From contig CAKUMB010000003.1 of the NCBI GenBank assembly GCA_934667475.1, positions 1-64,000 on the forward strand: DNA of 64,000 bases. The letters run 5' to 3'. The DNA comes from an uncultured Muribaculaceae bacterium. Lineage in GTDB: Bacteria; Bacteroidota; Bacteroidia; Bacteroidales; Muribaculaceae. The position numbers were made by a program, and so were the translations under genes. Below the pieces are notes generated by a model. That model saw nothing but the letters and a program-made list of their open reading frames with translations. It was not told where the DNA came from and did not search any database. Below are positions 16,109 through 24,765 of the stretch, one piece after another; positions within the stretch are counted from its first letter, which is position 1, and every line of letters starts with the position of its first letter.

Positions 16109-18580
16109 ATGCCACAATATGCTGAAATACTGCTGCCACTGCCCATCCAGGGCAGCTACACCTACCACCTGAACGACGAGTTGCAGGCCACACTAAAAGT
16201 GGGCTGCCGGGTGCTGGTGCCCTTCGGACGCAAAAAAATCTACACCGGCATCGTGGAGATGACACACGACAACGCCCCCGAGGGCTATGCCGTGAAAGAC
16301 GTGATTTGCGCCCTCGACCCCTACCCCATATTGCGCAACCCGCAGCTAAAGTTCTGGCACTGGATAGCCGACTACTACCTGTGCTCGGTGGGCGACGTGT
16401 ATAAAGCCGCAGTGCCGTCGGGGCTGAAGGTGGAGAGCGAAACGTTTATCAGCGTCAACCCCGACTATGAGGAGAAGACGCCCGGCGAGCTGAGCGACCG
16501 AGCCAAAGCAGTGCTCGACTTCACAGCTCAGCGCGGACGCGTGCAGATAACCGACCTGACGCGGGCCACGGGATTCAAAAACGTGGAGGGCCTGGTGAGC
16601 AAGATGCTCGAAATTGGCGCAATCCACGTGTCGGAGAAAGTGATTGACAGCTACCGGCCAAAGACCGAGACCTGCGTGCGCCTAACCGCCGACCGCAACG
16701 ACGACGAGGCGCTGCACCATATGTTCGACCAGGTGAGACGCGCAAAAAAGCAGGAGTCGCTGCTGCTGGCCTACCTCGACCTGAGCGGCTGGATGCAGAA
16801 GGGCAAACCGCTGAAAGAGGTCACCAAAGAGCAGCTGCTGAAGCGGGCCGACGCCACGCAGCCAGTGCTGGCAGCAGCACGGCAGCGGGGCCTGTTTGAA
16901 GTGTACAAGCGCGAGATTAACCGCTTTGCCGACCTTGGCACAACCCTTGCGCAGCCGCCAGAACTCACAGCCGAACAGCAGCAGGCCTACACCGAGCTGC
17001 ACCAGCAATTGCGCGAACACAGCATAGTGCTGCTGCACGGCGTCACATCGAGCGGCAAGACATCGATATACATGCACCTGATTGACGACACCCTGCGCAA
17101 GGGCAAGCAGGCACTGTATCTCGTGCCCGAAATTGCACTCACCACCCAACTCACAAGGCGGCTGCGGCGCGTGTTTGGCGACCGTCTGCTGATATACCAC
17201 AGCAAATTCAGCGACAACGAGCGCGTGGACATATGGAAGCGGCTGCTCAACAGCCACGACCCTTGCGTGGTGATAGGCGTACGCTCGGCTGTGTTTCTGC
17301 CCTACAGCAACCTGGGCCTGGTGGTGGTTGACGAGGAGCACGACTCCAGCTACAAGCAGCAAGACCCCGCGCCACGCTACAACGGGCGCGACGCGGCGCT
17401 GGTGCTGGCCATGATGCACGGTGCCAAGACGGTGCTCGGCTCGGCCACGCCGGCCATAAGCGTGTACTACCACGCCCAGAACGGCCGATACGGACTGGTG
17501 ACACTGAAAAAGCGATACGAGGGCATTGAGATGCCCGAAGTGAGGGTGATCGACACCAAGCTGGCGCGCAAAAAGAAAGAGATGAAGGGCATATTCAGCG
17601 ACGAGCTTACACGAGAGTGCCGCCACGCCATTGAACGCGGCGAACAGGTGATATTGTTCCAAAACAGGCGCGGCTACTCGCCAATGGTCACATGCCGCAC
17701 CTGCGGATGGATTCCGCGCTGCGTGAACTGCGACGTGTCGCTCACCTACCACAAGCACCTGCACACGCTCACGTGCCACTACTGCGGCCACACCATGACA
17801 CTGCCCACAGTGTGCCCGGCGTGCGGCGGCACCGAGATTGAGGTGATAGGCTACGGCACCGAGCGCATCGAAGACGAAATTGACCAGGCATTCCCAGGCG
17901 AGAAGATATCGCGCATGGACCTCGACACCACGCGCAACAAAAACAGCTACGACCGCATAATCGACGAGTTTTCAGAGCATAAGACCAACATACTGGTGGG
18001 CACACAAATGGTGACCAAGGGGCTTGACTTCGACGGGGTGAGCATAGTGGGCATACTAAATGCCGACACCATGATTAGTTTTCCCGACTTCAGGTCGAGC
18101 GAACGGGCCTTCGACATGATGGAGCAGGTGGCCGGGCGGGCCGGGCGGGCCCACAAGCGCGGCGAGGTGATAGTGCAAACCTCGCAGCCCGACGACCCTG
18201 TGATAGGCTTCGTAAAGGCTCACGACTACGAGGGCTTCTATGCCTACGAGCTGGATGAGCGCAAGCGGTTTGGCTATCCACCATTCACCAAGATAATAAA
18301 TGTGTATTTGAAGCACCGACAAAGCGACGTGCTTGGCGAGATGGCCGTGCGATACAGCAACATGCTACGCCAGGTGTTCGGCCAGCGCGTGCTGGGACCC
18401 GAAGCGCCCATGGTGGCCAGAATCCAAAACATGTATATTCGCCAAATCGTGATAAAGATTGAAACCGGCGCATCGATGGCTAAGGTGAAGCAGGCGCTGC
18501 GCAGCATCTACGAGCAGATGCTGGCCGCCGACAGCCGCATGCGCTCGGTGTATCTGTATTACGACGTCGACCCCGTGTAG
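16109..18580 (+). CDS. priA: Primosomal protein N' (PriA), replication restart helicase
   Basis: From the ATG at 16109 the product has 823 residues, a normal PriA length. PriA reloads the replisome at stalled forks as a 3'-5' helicase. The N-terminal DNA-binding part starts MPQYAEILLPLPIQGSYTYH. Walker A GVTSSGKT is near residue 310 and the DEEH box near 408 (VVVDEEHDSSYKQQDPAPRY). Four CxxC pairs bind zinc at about 529-572 (CRTCGW, CVNC, CHYCGH, CPACGG). Helicase motifs V and VI follow (GTQMVTKGLDF, EQVAGRAGRA). It stands alone in transcription, with the VanX-like gene converging 4 bp after its stop. Confidence 0.97.
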   Translation: MPQYAEILLPLPIQGSYTYHLNDELQATLKVGCRVLVPFGRKKIYTGIVEMTHDNAPEGYAVKDVICALDPYPILRNPQLKFWHWIADYYLCSVGDVYKAAVPSGLKVESETFISVNPDYEEKTPGELSDRAKAVLDFTAQRGRVQITDLTRATGFKNVEGLVSKMLEIGAIHVSEKVIDSYRPKTETCVRLTADRNDDEALHHMFDQVRRAKKQESLLLAYLDLSGWMQKGKPLKEVTKEQLLKRADATQPVLAAARQRGLFEVYKREINRFADLGTTLAQPPELTAEQQQAYTELHQQLREHSIVLLHGVTSSGKTSIYMHLIDDTLRKGKQALYLVPEIALTTQLTRRLRRVFGDRLLIYHSKFSDNERVDIWKRLLNSHDPCVVIGVRSAVFLPYSNLGLVVVDEEHDSSYKQQDPAPRYNGRDAALVLAMMHGAKTVLGSATPAISVYYHAQNGRYGLVTLKKRYEGIEMPEVRVIDTKLARKKKEMKGIFSDELTRECRHAIERGEQVILFQNRRGYSPMVTCRTCGWIPRCVNCDVSLTYHKHLHTLTCHYCGHTMTLPTVCPACGGTEIEVIGYGTERIEDEIDQAFPGEKISRMDLDTTRNKNSYDRIIDEFSEHKTNILVGTQMVTKGLDFDGVSIVGILNADTMISFPDFRSSERAFDMMEQVAGRAGRAHKRGEVIVQTSQPDDPVIGFVKAHDYEGFYAYELDERKRFGYPPFTKIINVYLKHRQSDVLGEMAVRYSNMLRQVFGQRVLGPEAPMVARIQNMYIRQIVIKIETGASMAKVKQALRSIYEQMLAADSRMRSVYLYYDVDPV

Positions 18581-18584
18581 GGCC

Positions 18585-19355
18585 TCAGAAGTCGAGCAGA
18601 CGCTGGTGGGCACGCGCCCAAGCCACGCGGTGGCGCTCAAAGTGCCACCACTCGCGCCGGTAGGTCATGAATCCGGCACGGGTCATGGCGCGGCGCAGCA
18701 GGCGGCGGTTGGCCACAGCCTCGGCGCTGAGCCTCCCGCTTGCCACAAGGGCGTCTTCGGCATCGATGTGGGCAAGCGGGCCGAAGGTGTCGAAGTCGGT
18801 GCCCATGTCCACGGGCACGCCGCGGCGCGTGAGGCCCAAGTCGAGGGCCACACCATAGTTGTGCGGGCCGCCCTTGAATGGCCGGGCCACATAGCGTTCG
18901 CCTGTGGTGCCCGCCACACACCGCCACATGGCCCGCTGCGCACTCAACGGCCGTGCGGCATCGAAAATCACAATTCCCAAATCAGGATCCTCGGCCTGCA
19001 GGCTCCGCAGGGCCATGGCAAGCGAACGTGCCGTGGCTGGGGTGGCGTAGGCCTTGCAATAGTCGCCATACATGTTGCGCCTCGCAAAATTGTGCCTTGT
19101 GGCATAGCGCAAGTCGAGCGTTATGGCTTGGCTTATTTGCGACAAGTCGACGAGGCCCGCCGCGCGCATCGAGTCTTCGATGGCCGAGCGCTGCTGCGGC
19201 ACGGTGTCGGCCTTAGCCGTGACTGAATCCGACGCCACACGGTGGGCCGACGGGACGCCATCAGAGCCAGAAGAACCGCCCCCAGCGCAGGCGGCAGCCC
19301 CCAGCGCAAGGCCAAGGACTGCCGCCAATACCGTTATTTTAGTGCCACTGAGCAT
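18585..19355 (-). CDS. VanX-like D-Ala-D-Ala dipeptidase (peptidase M15D), lipoprotein
   Basis: The 256-residue protein begins with a signal peptide and a lipobox-like AAAC (about Cys23), then a Gly/Ser-rich linker, so it is probably anchored in the periplasm. The catalytic part shows LDLRYATRHNFARRNMYG, FDAARPLSAQ and the zinc site GPHNYGVALDLGL near residue 165 (family SxHxxGxAxD, here Gly for Ser). EWWHFE near 233 supplies the catalytic Glu and the third zinc His. It cleaves D-Ala-D-Ala, in this setting more likely for cell-wall turnover than vancomycin resistance, since no vanH or vanA is near. Its ATG overlaps the TGA of the upstream PBP gene by one base (TGATG), which suggests translational coupling. 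Confidence 0.87.
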   Translation of the reverse strand: MLSGTKITVLAAVLGLALGAAACAGGGSSGSDGVPSAHRVASDSVTAKADTVPQQRSAIEDSMRAAGLVDLSQISQAITLDLRYATRHNFARRNMYGDYCKAYATPATARSLAMALRSLQAEDPDLGIVIFDAARPLSAQRAMWRCVAGTTGERYVARPFKGGPHNYGVALDLGLTRRGVPVDMGTDFDTFGPLAHIDAEDALVASGRLSAEAVANRRLLRRAMTRAGFMTYRREWWHFERHRVAWARAHQRLLDF

Positions 19356-21760
19356 CAGTCAAACACACCCTCCATCACATCACTCTCCTGAGGCTCGGCC
19401 GCCTCTTCCGAGGAATGGCCTCCGTCACCACCCGAGCCATAGCCGTAGCCGCCCAGGCCTCCACAGGGGTTGAAGTCGGCAGGGAAGTCAAACTTGGTGC
19501 TCTGGCTGTAGGGCAGCGACGGGTCGTCGTAGATGCTCTTCATATACAAGCCATAGATGGGCAGTGCCATCTCGGCACCTTGTCCGTAGGCCATCGACGC
19601 GAAGTGGATGAAGCGTTCCTCGCCGCCTACCCACACGCCCGTCACCAGTTCGGGCGTGAAGCCCATAAACCAGCCGTCGGCATTGAAGTTGGTGGTGCCC
19701 GTCTTGCCGCCCATCTGGGCATCGATGTGGTAGGCATAGCGCAAGCGCGCGCCCGTGCCGGCATCGACCACATTGAGCAGCATCGACAGAATCTTGTAGT
19801 AGGCTTCCTCGCTCATAACCTCGGTTTGCTGCGGAGTGAACTCGGCCAGCACATTGCCACTGTTGTCGCAAATGCGGGTCACAAACATTGGCTGGGCACG
19901 CATGCCCTTGTTGGCAAAGGCCGAGTAGGCGCTCACCATCTCCTTCACCGACACATCGCACGGGCCGAGGCACAGGGCCGGCACAGTGTCGAGTTTGTTG
20001 GTGATGCCGAAGTTGTGCAGCATGTTCACCAGGTTGGCAGGCTTGAGGGCGTCGATCAGGCGGGCCGAAATCCAGTTGTTGGAGTAAGTGAGTGCCCAGC
20101 GCAGGTCCACCATTTGTCCTATGCGGCCATGGCCGGCATTGCGCGGTGCCCAGCCATTGATCACCGGCTGCGTGTTGAGCAGGCGGTCGCACGGAGTGTA
20201 GCCGTTTTCCATTGCCAAGGTGTAGAGGAATGGCTTCACCGTAGAGCCAATTTGTCGGCGGCCGGTCGACACCATGTCGTATTTGAAGAAGCGGAAGTCG
20301 GGGCCGCCCACATAGGCCTTGATGTAGCCCGTCTGCGGATCCATCGACATCACGCCGCAGCGCAGATAGCTCTTGGTGTAGAGCAGCGAGTCGAGAGGCG
20401 ACATCACGCGGTCGACATCGCCGTTGTAGGTGAACAGGCGCATCTCGGTGGGCGTGTTGAAGTTGCTCATTATCTCGTTGTCGCTCATGCCCGATGCCTT
20501 GAGGGCCCGGTAGCGGTCGGTCTGACGGATGGCTGCCTTTATCAGTGTCTGCTTCTGCTTGGCCGTCAGCTCTTGCGGGTCAGACGAGTAGGGGTTGCGT
20601 GTGCCGCCGCGCTCGCGCAGGAAGTTGGGCTGCAGCGTGCCGCCCATGTGCTGGCGCACGGCATCCTCAAGGTGCTTCTGCATGCGCGAGTCGATGGTGG
20701 TGTAAATCTTGAGGCCGTCGGAGTACACGTCGTAGGGCGAGCCGTCGGCCTTGTGGTTTTTGTTGCACCAGCCATACAGGGGATTGTTGACCCACTCCAC
20801 CGAGTCGTCGTAGAAGGCCTGGCGGTTCCAGTCGGGGTAGTCCTCGAAGCGGGGCTCCTTGGCCATCATCATGCGGCGCAGCTCCTCGCGGAAGTATGGT
20901 GCCATGCCGTCGTTTTTATTCACCTTGTGGTAGTGCAACTCCACTGGGGTGGTCTTCAGCGAGGCGCAGTCGGCATCGCTCAGGCAGCCGGCCTTGCGCA
21001 TTTGGTCGAGCACCACATTGCGGCGCTGGCGCGCACGGTCGGGATAGCGCAAGGGATTGTAGTACGACGGATTTTTGCACATGCCCACCAGCATGGCCGA
21101 CTCCTGCACATTCAGGTCGCGCGGGTCTTTGCCGAAGTAGACGTATGAGGCAGTCTTGATTCCAACCGCATTGTTGAGAAAGTCAAACTGGTTGAAATAC
21201 ATCTTTATGATTTCGTCCTTGGTGTAGTAGCGCTCAATCTTCATTGCTATCACCCACTCGATGGGCTTCTGCAGCGCGCGCTGGAATATGTTGGAACTCT
21301 TGGGTGTGTATAGCTGCTTGGCCAGCTGCTGGGTGATGGTGGAGCCGCCGCCCGCACTGGCATTGCCCATGATGATGCGCTTCACCACCGAGCGCATTAT
21401 GGCGCGCACGTCGATGCCCGAGTGGCTCATGAAGCGCACGTCCTCGGTGGATATGAGTGCGTCGCTCAAATGCTTCGACATTTGGTCGAAGTCAACATAC
21501 ACGCGGTTGCCCTTGCTCTTGTAGATGCGCCCCATCTCCTGCCCATCGCTTGAGTAAAGCGTTGAGGCAAACTTGTCGGTGGGGTTCTTGAGCTCGGCGA
21601 TGGGCGGCATGTAGCCGATGATGCCATTGTAGATGAGCACAAACAATATTACCAGCAAGGCAATGAATATGCCGAAGCCCTGCCACATGCGCCGCACGAT
21701 GCGTGCGTTGCGTATGTTGCGCGAAGACTGGCCCGCTGCTGAAGCGCTGTTGTTGTTCAT
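19355..21760 (-). CDS. Class A penicillin-binding protein (PBP1A-type)
   Basis: From the ATG at 21760 (MNNNSASAAG) the product has 801 residues. It polymerises and cross-links peptidoglycan at the inner membrane. A transmembrane anchor lies at about 34-56. A GT51 domain follows, with LISTEDVRFMSHSGID near 85-100 and GGSTITQQLAKQLY near 125. A transpeptidase domain follows, with catalytic serine in GSTVKPFLY near 505, YSNNW (SxN) near 555 and KTGTTNFNADGW near 685. The C-terminal tail is Gly-rich then acidic. The frame extends 110 codons further upstream into intergenic sequence, but that part lacks conserved content. Its stop overlaps the start of the VanX-like gene. Confidence 0.95.
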   Translation of the reverse strand: MNNNSASAAGQSSRNIRNARIVRRMWQGFGIFIALLVILFVLIYNGIIGYMPPIAELKNPTDKFASTLYSSDGQEMGRIYKSKGNRVYVDFDQMSKHLSDALISTEDVRFMSHSGIDVRAIMRSVVKRIIMGNASAGGGSTITQQLAKQLYTPKSSNIFQRALQKPIEWVIAMKIERYYTKDEIIKMYFNQFDFLNNAVGIKTASYVYFGKDPRDLNVQESAMLVGMCKNPSYYNPLRYPDRARQRRNVVLDQMRKAGCLSDADCASLKTTPVELHYHKVNKNDGMAPYFREELRRMMMAKEPRFEDYPDWNRQAFYDDSVEWVNNPLYGWCNKNHKADGSPYDVYSDGLKIYTTIDSRMQKHLEDAVRQHMGGTLQPNFLRERGGTRNPYSSDPQELTAKQKQTLIKAAIRQTDRYRALKASGMSDNEIMSNFNTPTEMRLFTYNGDVDRVMSPLDSLLYTKSYLRCGVMSMDPQTGYIKAYVGGPDFRFFKYDMVSTGRRQIGSTVKPFLYTLAMENGYTPCDRLLNTQPVINGWAPRNAGHGRIGQMVDLRWALTYSNNWISARLIDALKPANLVNMLHNFGITNKLDTVPALCLGPCDVSVKEMVSAYSAFANKGMRAQPMFVTRICDNSGNVLAEFTPQQTEVMSEEAYYKILSMLLNVVDAGTGARLRYAYHIDAQMGGKTGTTNFNADGWFMGFTPELVTGVWVGGEERFIHFASMAYGQGAEMALPIYGLYMKSIYDDPSLPYSQSTKFDFPADFNPCGGLGGYGYGSGGDGGHSSEEAAEPQESDVMEGVFD

Positions 21761-21838
21761 TTCCAAAATATGCTTATTAGTGTTGTTTTGGTTCGTTTTC
21801 ACGTCAACTATGCGCCAAAAGACGCCTAAAATAAAACA

Positions 21839-21846
21839 CAAAGATA
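21839..21846 (-). promoter_or_regulatory. Possible -7 element for the PBP gene
   Basis: TATCTTTG on the minus strand, 78 bp before the PBP ATG. The -33 partner is not clear at the standard spacing. Confidence 0.4.
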
Positions 21847-21940
21847 GCAATTTTATGCGCAAAACACCACAATTTTTCCGATAAACAGCAATGCGGCATT
21901 TTTTTTGCCGCATATGGGCTAAGTTATGGGCTATTTTGCT

Positions 21941-22187
21941 TAACTTTGTTATCGTTATGGATAAGCAACCAAGGCAACACTGCACGGCCGCGCATGCGGC
22001 TTGCGGGCAGCAGTCGCATAACGACCAGCTGCCACGCAGGAGCCATTGTTTTCCATTACCGCCGCCAGCCGCCAGCCGCCAGCCAATCAACGATGCTGAG
22101 GTTGGCCTTTTTTGTGCCCCAAAGGCGGCACACGGGCATTGAATCGATTTAAAAAAAAGGAAACAATATCACACATACTCTTAGTTT
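21941..22187 (+). promoter_or_regulatory. pyrBI promoter and long leader
   Basis: TAACTTTG at 21941-21948 fits a -7 element, though no clear TTTG sits at the standard distance. The 240-base leader up to the pyrB ATG holds three tandem copies of CCGCCAG (22062-22082) and a hairpin GCCTTT/AAAGGC (22105-22126). It also holds an open frame of 61 codons (21957-22142) with no recognised homology. A long leader before pyrBI suggests control by attenuation or translation, but none of the known pyr leader motifs is recognised. Confidence 0.4.
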
Positions 22188-23102
22188 ATGAAAAATAAAA
22201 GTTTAGTCTCTATCTCCGACTTGTCGAAAGACGAGATTCTGCGCCTTTTGAGCCAAGCCGAGCGTTTCGAAAAGAACCCCAACCAGAAGATTCTGGACGG
22301 CAAAGTTGTGGCAACGCTGTTTTTCGAGCCCTCAACCCGCACTCGCCTGAGTTTTGAAACAGCAGTCAACCGCCTGGGCGGACGCGTGATAGGCTTCTCT
22401 GACGCCAAGACCAGCAGCCAGTCGAAAGGCGAAACACTGAAAGACACCATTATGATGGTGAGCAACTATGCCGACCTGATAGTGATGCGCCACTACCTGG
22501 AGGGCGCGGCCCGATATGCCAGTGAAGTGGCTCCCGTGCCTGTGATCAACGCCGGCGACGGCGCCAACCAGCACCCGTCGCAAACGATGCTCGACCTCTA
22601 CTCAATCTATAAGACGCAGGGCACCCTCGAGGGCCTGACCATAACCATGGTGGGCGACCTGAAGTATGGCCGCACTGTGCACTCGCTGCTCGAGGCCATG
22701 CAATACTGGAAGCCGAAATTCAACTTCATTGCCTGCAAAGAGCTGCAGATGCCCGAGCAGTACAAGCGGTTCTGCGACGAGCACGGCATTGAATACCACG
22801 AGTCGACCGACTTCTCGCAAGACGTGATAAACGAGACCGACATTCTGTATATGACCCGCGTGCAGCAAGAACGCTTCACCGACCTGATGGAATATGAGCG
22901 CGTGAAGAGCCTCTACCACCTGCACAACAGCATGCTCGACAACAGCAAGCCCAACCTGCGAGTGCTGCACCCGCTGCCCCGCATCACCGAAATCAGCCAG
23001 GACGTGGACGACAACCCCAAGGCATACTTCTTTCAGCAGGCCAAAAACGGCCTCTATGCGCGCCAGGCCATAATTTGCCGCTCGCTGGGCATTGAGTGCT
23101 GA
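22188..23102 (+). CDS. pyrB: Aspartate carbamoyltransferase catalytic subunit
   Basis: The 304-residue protein joins carbamoyl phosphate and aspartate, the committed step of pyrimidine synthesis. FFEPSTRTRLSFE holds the carbamoyl-phosphate loop (Ser49 to Arg53). SKGETLKDT, NAGDGANQHPSQTMLDLYSI, the aspartate-site segment YMTRVQQERF and the C-terminal HPLPR are all in place. It is followed 64 bp later by pyrI, so the holoenzyme is the allosteric PyrB-PyrI type of E. coli. Confidence 0.97.
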   Translation: MKNKSLVSISDLSKDEILRLLSQAERFEKNPNQKILDGKVVATLFFEPSTRTRLSFETAVNRLGGRVIGFSDAKTSSQSKGETLKDTIMMVSNYADLIVMRHYLEGAARYASEVAPVPVINAGDGANQHPSQTMLDLYSIYKTQGTLEGLTITMVGDLKYGRTVHSLLEAMQYWKPKFNFIACKELQMPEQYKRFCDEHGIEYHESTDFSQDVINETDILYMTRVQQERFTDLMEYERVKSLYHLHNSMLDNSKPNLRVLHPLPRITEISQDVDDNPKAYFFQQAKNGLYARQAIICRSLGIEC

Positions 23103-23166
23103 GCGGCACCCACTATAGAGAAAAAACGGAGTAAACTAACACAACACATACTGATTTATCACAATC

Positions 23167-23631
23167 ATGACTGACAATAACAAGAAAGAACTGGCTGTGG
23201 CCGCGCTGAAAAACGGCACAGTAATCGACCACATACCGTCGGAGTCGCTGTTCAGCGTAGTGAACCTGCTGGGCATACAGAAGCTGACAAGCAGTGTGAC
23301 CATAGGATTCAACCTCGACAGCAAACTGATGGGCAAAAAGGGCATTATTAAAATTGCCGACGTGGAACTGCCCGAGGCCACGCTCAACCGCATCGCTCTC
23401 ATCGCCCCCAAGGCGGTGATAAATGTAATAAAGGACTATGAGGTGGTGGACAAGCACACCGTGGCACTGCCCGACGAGCTGGTGGACATAGTGAAGTGCA
23501 ACAACCCCAAGTGCATCACCAACAATGAGCCCATGCGCACCCACTTCCGCGTGATCGACCGCGCCAATGTGGTGCTGCAGTGCCGCTACTGCGAGTGCAC
23601 CGTGCCCCACGACGAAATCACCATAAAGTGA
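23167..23631 (+). CDS. pyrI: Aspartate carbamoyltransferase regulatory subunit
   Basis: The product has 154 residues. The N-terminal half (VAALKNGTVIDHIPSESLFSVVNLLGI) is the nucleotide-binding ferredoxin-like domain that senses CTP and ATP. The C-terminal half binds structural zinc through CNNPKC (about 111-116) and CRYCEC (about 139-144), which docks PyrI on PyrB. Sixty-four bases separate it from pyrB, with no promoter seen between, so the two are co-transcribed. A strong terminator follows. Confidence 0.96.
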   Translation: MTDNNKKELAVAALKNGTVIDHIPSESLFSVVNLLGIQKLTSSVTIGFNLDSKLMGKKGIIKIADVELPEATLNRIALIAPKAVINVIKDYEVVDKHTVALPDELVDIVKCNNPKCITNNEPMRTHFRVIDRANVVLQCRYCECTVPHDEITIK

Positions 23632-23670
23632 AGCACTGCCCGGCAGCTGCCGGGCAAACAAAAAACAAAC

Positions 23671-23713
23671 GGCAGTCCCGCTTCCCAATGCTATTGAGGG
23701 AAGCGGGACTGCC
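23671..23713. terminator. Terminator between pyrI and the converging thioredoxin-like gene
   Basis: A 16-bp stem (23671-23686 with 23698-23713) closes an 11-base loop. A second hairpin, GCCCGGCAGCTGCCGGGC, lies at 23639-23656. Both converging transcripts can use them. Confidence 0.8.
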
Positions 23714-23757
23714 GCCTTTATCGCAACTCTTGCCGCCCGCATGGGCAGCGAGCCTTA

Positions 23758-24246
23758 TCAGATGTTTTGAAGCTGGCTTGGCTGCGGATCGGCAGCCAAT
23801 ATCTTGCCCGAAGGGTCGATGAGAAACGACTTGCAGCTGTCGCCGCCGTCGAGGCGCCACTGCTCTTCGAGGCGGTTGCGCTCTTCACCGCTGGCAAAGT
23901 GAAACACATTGGCCGGCTGGATGCCGTCGAGGCGGCTGGCCATGGCGCACACCCCGCCGCTGCGGTCGAGGTTGACCGACAAGTGCCTGATGCGGCCCTG
24001 GGCGGCCTTGCAAAGGCGGTCGTAGCGCATGTTGCTGATTCGCGACTCGGGGTTGGCCGTCGACCAGAATGTGATTAACACATATTCCCCCTTCAATGCC
24101 CCTGTCGAAAGCGAGGCGTAACGGTTGCTTAAACTTGTGTTGGGTGCCTGATAGCCGACACGGCTGTCGGCAGGCGTTGTGCTGTAGGCTGATGTGAGTA
24201 GCAGGAAAAATGCAATTGTCACGATTGTGACCAGTGATTTCCTCAT
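23758..24246 (-). CDS. Exported thioredoxin-fold protein lacking the CxxC active site
   Basis: The 162-residue protein has a signal peptide or N-terminal anchor (MRKSLVTIVTIAFFLLLTSAYS). It has a TlpA/AhpC-like thioredoxin fold: LKGEYVLITFWSTANPESR near 52-70 corresponds to the strand and active-site turn, and SFLIDPSGKILAADP to the cis-Pro region and last strands. The redox motif is absent: WSTANPESR stands where WCxxC is expected, and the only cysteines are isolated. It is therefore probably a binding or structural member of the family, not an oxidoreductase. It is read alone from a promoter 190 bp upstream, behind a leader with three hairpins. Confidence 0.75.
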   Translation of the reverse strand: MRKSLVTIVTIAFFLLLTSAYSTTPADSRVGYQAPNTSLSNRYASLSTGALKGEYVLITFWSTANPESRISNMRYDRLCKAAQGRIRHLSVNLDRSGGVCAMASRLDGIQPANVFHFASGEERNRLEEQWRLDGGDSCKSFLIDPSGKILAADPQPSQLQNI

Positions 24247-24435
24247 GTGAAATTTATTTAAGTTACACTTGAAGGCCGTGTCACGCTTTCAGAGTTTTGC
24301 CCCTCACGCTCTCTCACAGGGCGGAGGCAAGCGGCCTTTGCCGATTTTCGGCTGGGCTGAGGACGATTGCAGTGTGGGCCTCAGCCAATGCGCACCGCGG
24401 CTCAATGCACTTGCCGGTGCGCCTTAAACTGGGTG
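24247..24435 (-). promoter_or_regulatory. Structured 5' leader of the thioredoxin-like gene
   Basis: Between the promoter and the ATG lie about 185 transcribed bases, unusually GC-rich for a non-coding stretch. They hold three successive hairpins: 24390-24422 (7-bp stem GCGCACC/GGTGCGC), 24355-24386 (8-bp stem GGCTGAGG/CCTCAGCC) and 24340-24352 (GCCGA TTT TCGGC). None of the standard riboswitch cores I know is recognisable. A regulatory leader or processed small RNA is possible. Confidence 0.5.
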
Positions 24436-24467
24436 CAAAGTTAGCACAAAAATCTTTTGTAGCCAAA
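24436..24467 (-). promoter_or_regulatory. Promoter of the thioredoxin-like gene
   Basis: On the minus strand TTTG (24464-24467) is 20 bp from TAACTTTG (24436-24443). Confidence 0.7.
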
Positions 24468-24765
24468 TGCAATGAGTGTAACAAAGTATAAAATCCTGAA
24501 ATTTCAAGCATTACAAGCGGGGCGTTTTTCCGCAATATTTAATTTGGAATGAAAATTAACTTAAAGTGTTAATACTGCGGTCTGCAAACGATTTCAAGCG
24601 TGCCTGACGCACACCCCCGGCCACAAAAATTTAAGATTTGGCCGTTGGCCGGCTAATGTTAAAACCAGCGGCGAAAAAAGATTGAAAAAAATTTTGACAC
24701 GAGGCCCGATTTTGGGCAAAAATGGCTAAATTTGTTATTTCATTAGTCATATAGAACAGACATTC
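24468..24765. other. Intergenic region upstream of serB
   Basis: No gene is supportable. TAAATTTG at 24727-24734 is a plausible -7 element for serB, without a clear -33 partner. The rest is AT-rich with no repeat seen. Confidence 0.45.

Noticed and set aside
18585..19355. A vancomycin-resistance cassette
   Set aside because: VanX-like only; no vanH, vanA ligase or VanRS genes nearby, and the gene is coupled to a PBP.
19415..21148. A 577-codon plus-strand frame opposite the PBP gene
   Set aside because: It is the antisense shadow of a GC-rich gene with clear PBP motifs. Its product is a low-complexity His/Val/Ala-rich string without any domain.
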